Below the pieces are notes generated by a model. That model saw nothing but the letters and a program-made list of their open reading frames with translations. It ran no database searches and had not been told where the DNA came from. The position numbers and the translations under genes were made by a program. A stretch of DNA of 7,239 nt from assembly GCA_028280915.1 (NCBI GenBank), contig JANQKX010000687.1:1-7239 (forward strand), given 5' to 3'. Positions 5,207 through 7,239 of this stretch are shown here, in pieces (the stretch's first letter is position 1; every line of letters begins with the position of its first letter). The stretch comes from Kiloniellaceae bacterium (GTDB taxonomy: Bacteria; Pseudomonadota; Alphaproteobacteria; Kiloniellales; Kiloniellaceae).

Positions 5207-6391
5207 TTAGTAGACCATGGTCTCCAGCACCGGCTGATCGGCGGCAAAGCGCTGGTGGCCGAAGCGGGTCAGGTCGATGCTGCGATAGGCGCCATAGGTG
5301 ATCAACTCGCTGATCGCCCGGCCCACCGCCGGGGATTGCTGCAGGCCGTGACCGGAAAAGCCGTTGGCCAGCAAGAGGTTCTCGCAGGCGTCGTGGGGCC
5401 CCAAAACGGCGTTTTGGTCCAAGGTGTTAAAGGCATAGGTCCCGGCCCAGGCATTGACCAGCTTGATGGCCTCGAAGGCCGGTACCCGTTCGGCCAGCAG
5501 GGGCCAAAGCTGCTCCTCGAACTGGCTGTAATCCACTTCCAGGTCAAAGCTGTCGGGATCATCCTCCCCGTCCTTTGGGGCCCGCCCGGTCAGGAAAAAG
5601 CTGCCTTCCGGGCGGAAGTAGAGGCCGCTGGGATCAAACACCAAGGGGCACTGGGGAATGTCCGCGCGACAGTCAAAGACAAAAACCTGGCGTTTGCGGG
5701 GGCGCACCTCCAGCGCGCCGCCGGCCATGGCGGCGATCTTGCCGGCGTGGGGGCCGGCCGCGTTGACCACCTGGTGACAGGCGATCTCCCGGCCCGAGGC
5801 CAGGCGCACCGCGGCGATGCGGCCGCCGGCGAGGGACAGCCCGTCCACCCGGTCTTCCACGTAAACCGCGCCCAGGCTCTGGGCCTTGCGGCGAAAACCT
5901 TGCAGAAGGGCGTGAGGGTCCACCCAGCCTTCGTCCCGGTGGCCGAAGCAGGCCGCAGCCAGGTCGTCCACCCGTAGCCAGGGAAAGCGCGCCGCCAGTT
6001 CCGCTTGATCCAGCAGCAGGTTGTCCACCCCCGCCTCCACCTGGATCTGCCGATTCCGGGCCAGCTGCGCCACGCCCCGGGCCGTGGCCAGGGCCAAGTA
6101 TCCTTGTTCCCGATAGGACAGGGCCGGGGCCTCCCCCGCCACGCTCAGGTAGTTCGCCACATTTTTCACGAAATCGATGCCGAAGCGGGAGCAGGCGATG
6201 TTTTCAGGGGTGGAAAACTGCAGACGCAGCCCGGCCACGGAACGGCCGGTGGTGCCGAATTGGTAACTGGAATCCATCTCCACCACGACCACGCGGCCGG
6301 TGAAGTCCTCGTTCGCGGCCAGGAAATAAGCCACGGCGCTGCCGATCACGCCGCCGCCCACGATCACCACGTCTGCTGTCTCTTGCCCCAT
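5207..6391 (-). CDS. FOXRED1-like FAD-dependent oxidoreductase (DAO family)
   Basis: This 394-residue flavoprotein of the D-amino acid oxidase / sarcosine oxidase fold starts with the dinucleotide-binding GGGVIG (residues 12-17) and an acidic E38 at the end of the second strand, as expected for FAD. It is collinear with mitochondrial FOXRED1, which is needed for complex I assembly in humans. Shared features include STPENI, FPWL...DEGW.DP.ALLQGFRRKAQSLG, VRPRKRQVFVF, a DLEVDYSQF region, WAGTY.FNTLDQN and NGFSGHGLQQSP (343-354). The position matching the FAD-linking Cys of monomeric sarcosine oxidase appears to be T318, so FAD is probably not covalently bound. Start ATG 6391 has a strong GGGAGGA five bases upstream. 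The gene is convergent with the enolase-superfamily gene, 13 bp apart. It could oxidise an N-methyl or imino acid in the neighbouring pathway, or act in respiratory complex biogenesis; the sequence alone does not decide. Confidence 0.9.
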   Translation of the reverse strand: MGQETADVVIVGGGVIGSAVAYFLAANEDFTGRVVVVEMDSSYQFGTTGRSVAGLRLQFSTPENIACSRFGIDFVKNVANYLSVAGEAPALSYREQGYLALATARGVAQLARNRQIQVEAGVDNLLLDQAELAARFPWLRVDDLAAACFGHRDEGWVDPHALLQGFRRKAQSLGAVYVEDRVDGLSLAGGRIAAVRLASGREIACHQVVNAAGPHAGKIAAMAGGALEVRPRKRQVFVFDCRADIPQCPLVFDPSGLYFRPEGSFFLTGRAPKDGEDDPDSFDLEVDYSQFEEQLWPLLAERVPAFEAIKLVNAWAGTYAFNTLDQNAVLGPHDACENLLLANGFSGHGLQQSPAVGRAISELITYGAYRSIDLTRFGHQRFAADQPVLETMVY

Positions 6392-6542
6392 GTGTCCTCC
6401 CAGATCTCTCTTTTGCTTGGACGGAGATTGACCCAGAGCCGCCGAAGTGGCCTTGGTAAGACCAAACTGTTACTCTCGTCGGGTCGCCCCATCAGGCCCA
6501 TTGAAGAACACAGTCGCCGGCAAAATCAAGCGCTGTGGAACC

Positions 6543-6560
6543 GTCCCAAGATCATGGGAC
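6543..6560. repeat. Short perfect inverted repeat in the divergent promoter region
   Basis: GTCCCA (6543-6548) and TGGGAC (6555-6560) are perfect complements around AGATCA. It lies in the 231-bp region between the divergent FOXRED1-like gene and the small secreted protein gene, where promoters for both must sit. It may be an operator, but six-base arms can occur by chance. I see no convincing pair of promoter boxes in this region. Confidence 0.3.
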
Positions 6561-6622
6561 CGACCAGCGTTTTGTGATTTTGGCCTTTGATTTTGATAGA
6601 TGACAATATGCGAGGCGTGCAC

Positions 6623-7024
6623 ATGGGACTTAATCGGACGGACCCCCACGGATGCCCGATCCAGTTGGCCCTCTTTCTGGCGGCCCTCCTCCTGGCGGGC
6701 GGATTTTGCTTCGGCTTGAGCGCCCCTTCGCCGGCCATGGCCAACGACCCTTGCCGGGATGTGGTGCTGAAAGAATTGGATGCCCGCTCCGTGCCCCGGG
6801 ACGACATGGCGGAGGTGCGCTACTTCCAGCAAACCGGCCGGGCGCCGGGATTCGGCGCGCGGCGCTCTCAGGTCACGGGCTATGATGCCTGGGTGTCGTT
6901 CCATAGCTGCGAGGGCAACCTGGTGCTCCAGCTCAACAGGTGGTGCCAGCTGCAGACGTCCTATTGGCGGGGCAACTGCGCCGCCACGCTTGGCAAAGGC
7001 GCAAAAAGCAGCGGCGGGAATTAG
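6623..7024 (+). CDS. Small secreted protein with four cysteines, unknown function
   Basis: I do not recognise this 133-residue protein. The N-terminus has R5, a hydrophobic core at about residues 13-32 and an A-M-A site, so a signal peptidase I cleavage after A40 is likely. This would give a mature periplasmic or secreted protein of about 93 residues. The mature part has four cysteines (C44, C96, C108, C119), an even number that could form two disulfides, and an aromatic C-terminal half with RWC, SYWRGNC and DAWVSF. ATG 6623 is preferred because GCGAGG sits seven bases upstream and it precedes the signal peptide directly. In-frame ATG 6608 and TTG 6587 lack a good ribosome binding site. The gene is divergent from the FOXRED1-like gene. 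A stem-loop follows 28 nt after the stop. Reading frame, signal peptide and terminator together support a real gene. Confidence 0.72.
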   Translation: MGLNRTDPHGCPIQLALFLAALLLAGGFCFGLSAPSPAMANDPCRDVVLKELDARSVPRDDMAEVRYFQQTGRAPGFGARRSQVTGYDAWVSFHSCEGNLVLQLNRWCQLQTSYWRGNCAATLGKGAKSSGGN

Positions 7025-7052
7025 GGTCCCTAGGGAGGCCGCAAACAGCAAA

Positions 7053-7076
7053 AACCCCGGCGCAAAGGCCGGGGTT
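7053..7076. terminator. Bidirectional hairpin terminator between two convergent genes
   Basis: AACCCCGGC (7053-7061) pairs perfectly with GCCGGGGTT (7068-7076) around a 6-nt loop. On the minus strand the stem is followed by a run of five T residues, typical of a rho-independent terminator for the gene ending at 7101. On the plus strand the tail is TTCTGCTT, weaker, but it probably also ends the small secreted protein transcript. Confidence 0.75.
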
Positions 7077-7100
7077 CTGCTTGGATAGGGGCCAGATGCC

Positions 7101-7239
7101 TCAAGCGGCCTTGGCGAAGCGGGCCTTGATCTGGGCCAGGATGGCCCCTTTGTTGATGTCGTTGGCGCCCATCTTGATCATGGCGGCGGCGAATTTGTCC
7201 GCGATCTCGGTGATGGCCGCTTCCGAGAGCTGATTGAGG
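7101..7239 (-). CDS. C-terminal end of an unrecognised protein (5' end outside window)
   Basis: On the minus strand an open frame enters from the right edge and ends at TGA (complement of 7101-7103), giving 45 residues; base 7239 belongs to a split codon. The sequence is rich in Ala, Ile and Lys and predicted helical, with EAAITEIADKFAAAM, then KMGANDINKGAILAQIKARF and a KAA end. Codon use matches the GC-rich genes nearby, and the stop is followed 24 nt later by a strong terminator with a T-run, which supports a real gene end. I do not recognise a family; a small helical cytoplasmic protein or a C-terminal helical domain is all that can be said. Confidence 0.65.
   Translation of the reverse strand, partial: LNQLSEAAITEIADKFAAAMIKMGANDINKGAILAQIKARFAKAA

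Noticed and set aside
5255..5977. Plus-strand open frame of 240 codons (and another at 6005-6577) opposite the FOXRED1-like gene
   Set aside because: Antisense shadows. The minus-strand frame has a strong ribosome binding site and full-length family similarity.
6572..6607. Possible promoter boxes before the small secreted protein (TTGTGA or TTGGCC with GATAGA or GACAAT)
   Set aside because: Matches are poor. The second pair would start transcription only about 10 nt before ATG 6623, leaving little room for the ribosome binding site.

Overview
The window is 7239 bp of GC-rich DNA with compact gene spacing and GTG as well as ATG starts. Gene content and family resemblance suggest an alphaproteobacterium, probably Rhodospirillales-like. 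That placement is inference; no rRNA or other marker gene is present. Nothing looks like a mobile element, CRISPR array, tRNA or phage.

Layout, left to right. (1) The C-terminal 215 residues of a glycerol kinase (glpK) end at 650. (2) An AT-richer gap of about 490 bp follows. It holds two hairpins at 703-791 and a possible 18-codon small ORF (965-1021), whose stop codon touches a rho-independent terminator (1021-1054). (3) A forward metabolic cluster comes next: a PhyH-family Fe(II)/2-oxoglutarate dioxygenase (1141-1983), an FMN-dependent alpha-hydroxy acid oxidase/dehydrogenase (2149-3324), a LysE/RhtB-family exporter (3388-4005) and an enolase-superfamily enzyme (4075-5193). (4) A convergent, minus-strand FAD oxidoreductase strongly like mitochondrial FOXRED1 (5207-6391) ends 13 bp from the enolase-superfamily gene. 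(5) A forward small secreted protein with four cysteines follows (6623-7024). (6) A hairpin terminator comes next, then the C-terminal end of an unrecognised minus-strand gene that runs off the right edge.

How the genes may work together: the cluster has an oxygenase, a 2-hydroxyacid oxidase, an amino-acid-type exporter, a two-lysine enolase-superfamily enzyme resembling the hydroxyproline-betaine epimerase / cis-3-hydroxyproline dehydratase group, and an amine-oxidase-like flavoprotein. This fits catabolism or export of a modified amino or imino acid, but the substrate cannot be read from the sequence. The genes are probably not one transcript: a terminator separates the dioxygenase from the oxidase, and the exporter appears to have its own promoter. 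The exporter and the enolase-superfamily enzyme probably form a two-gene operon.

The most striking unexplained signal is a 15-bp-arm inverted repeat (3341-3379, 14 of 15 pairs). It lies between a perfect TTGACA box and the exporter start, and its right arm includes the exporter ribosome binding site. This suggests an operator or a translation-controlling hairpin. I see no clear new defence or mobile system.
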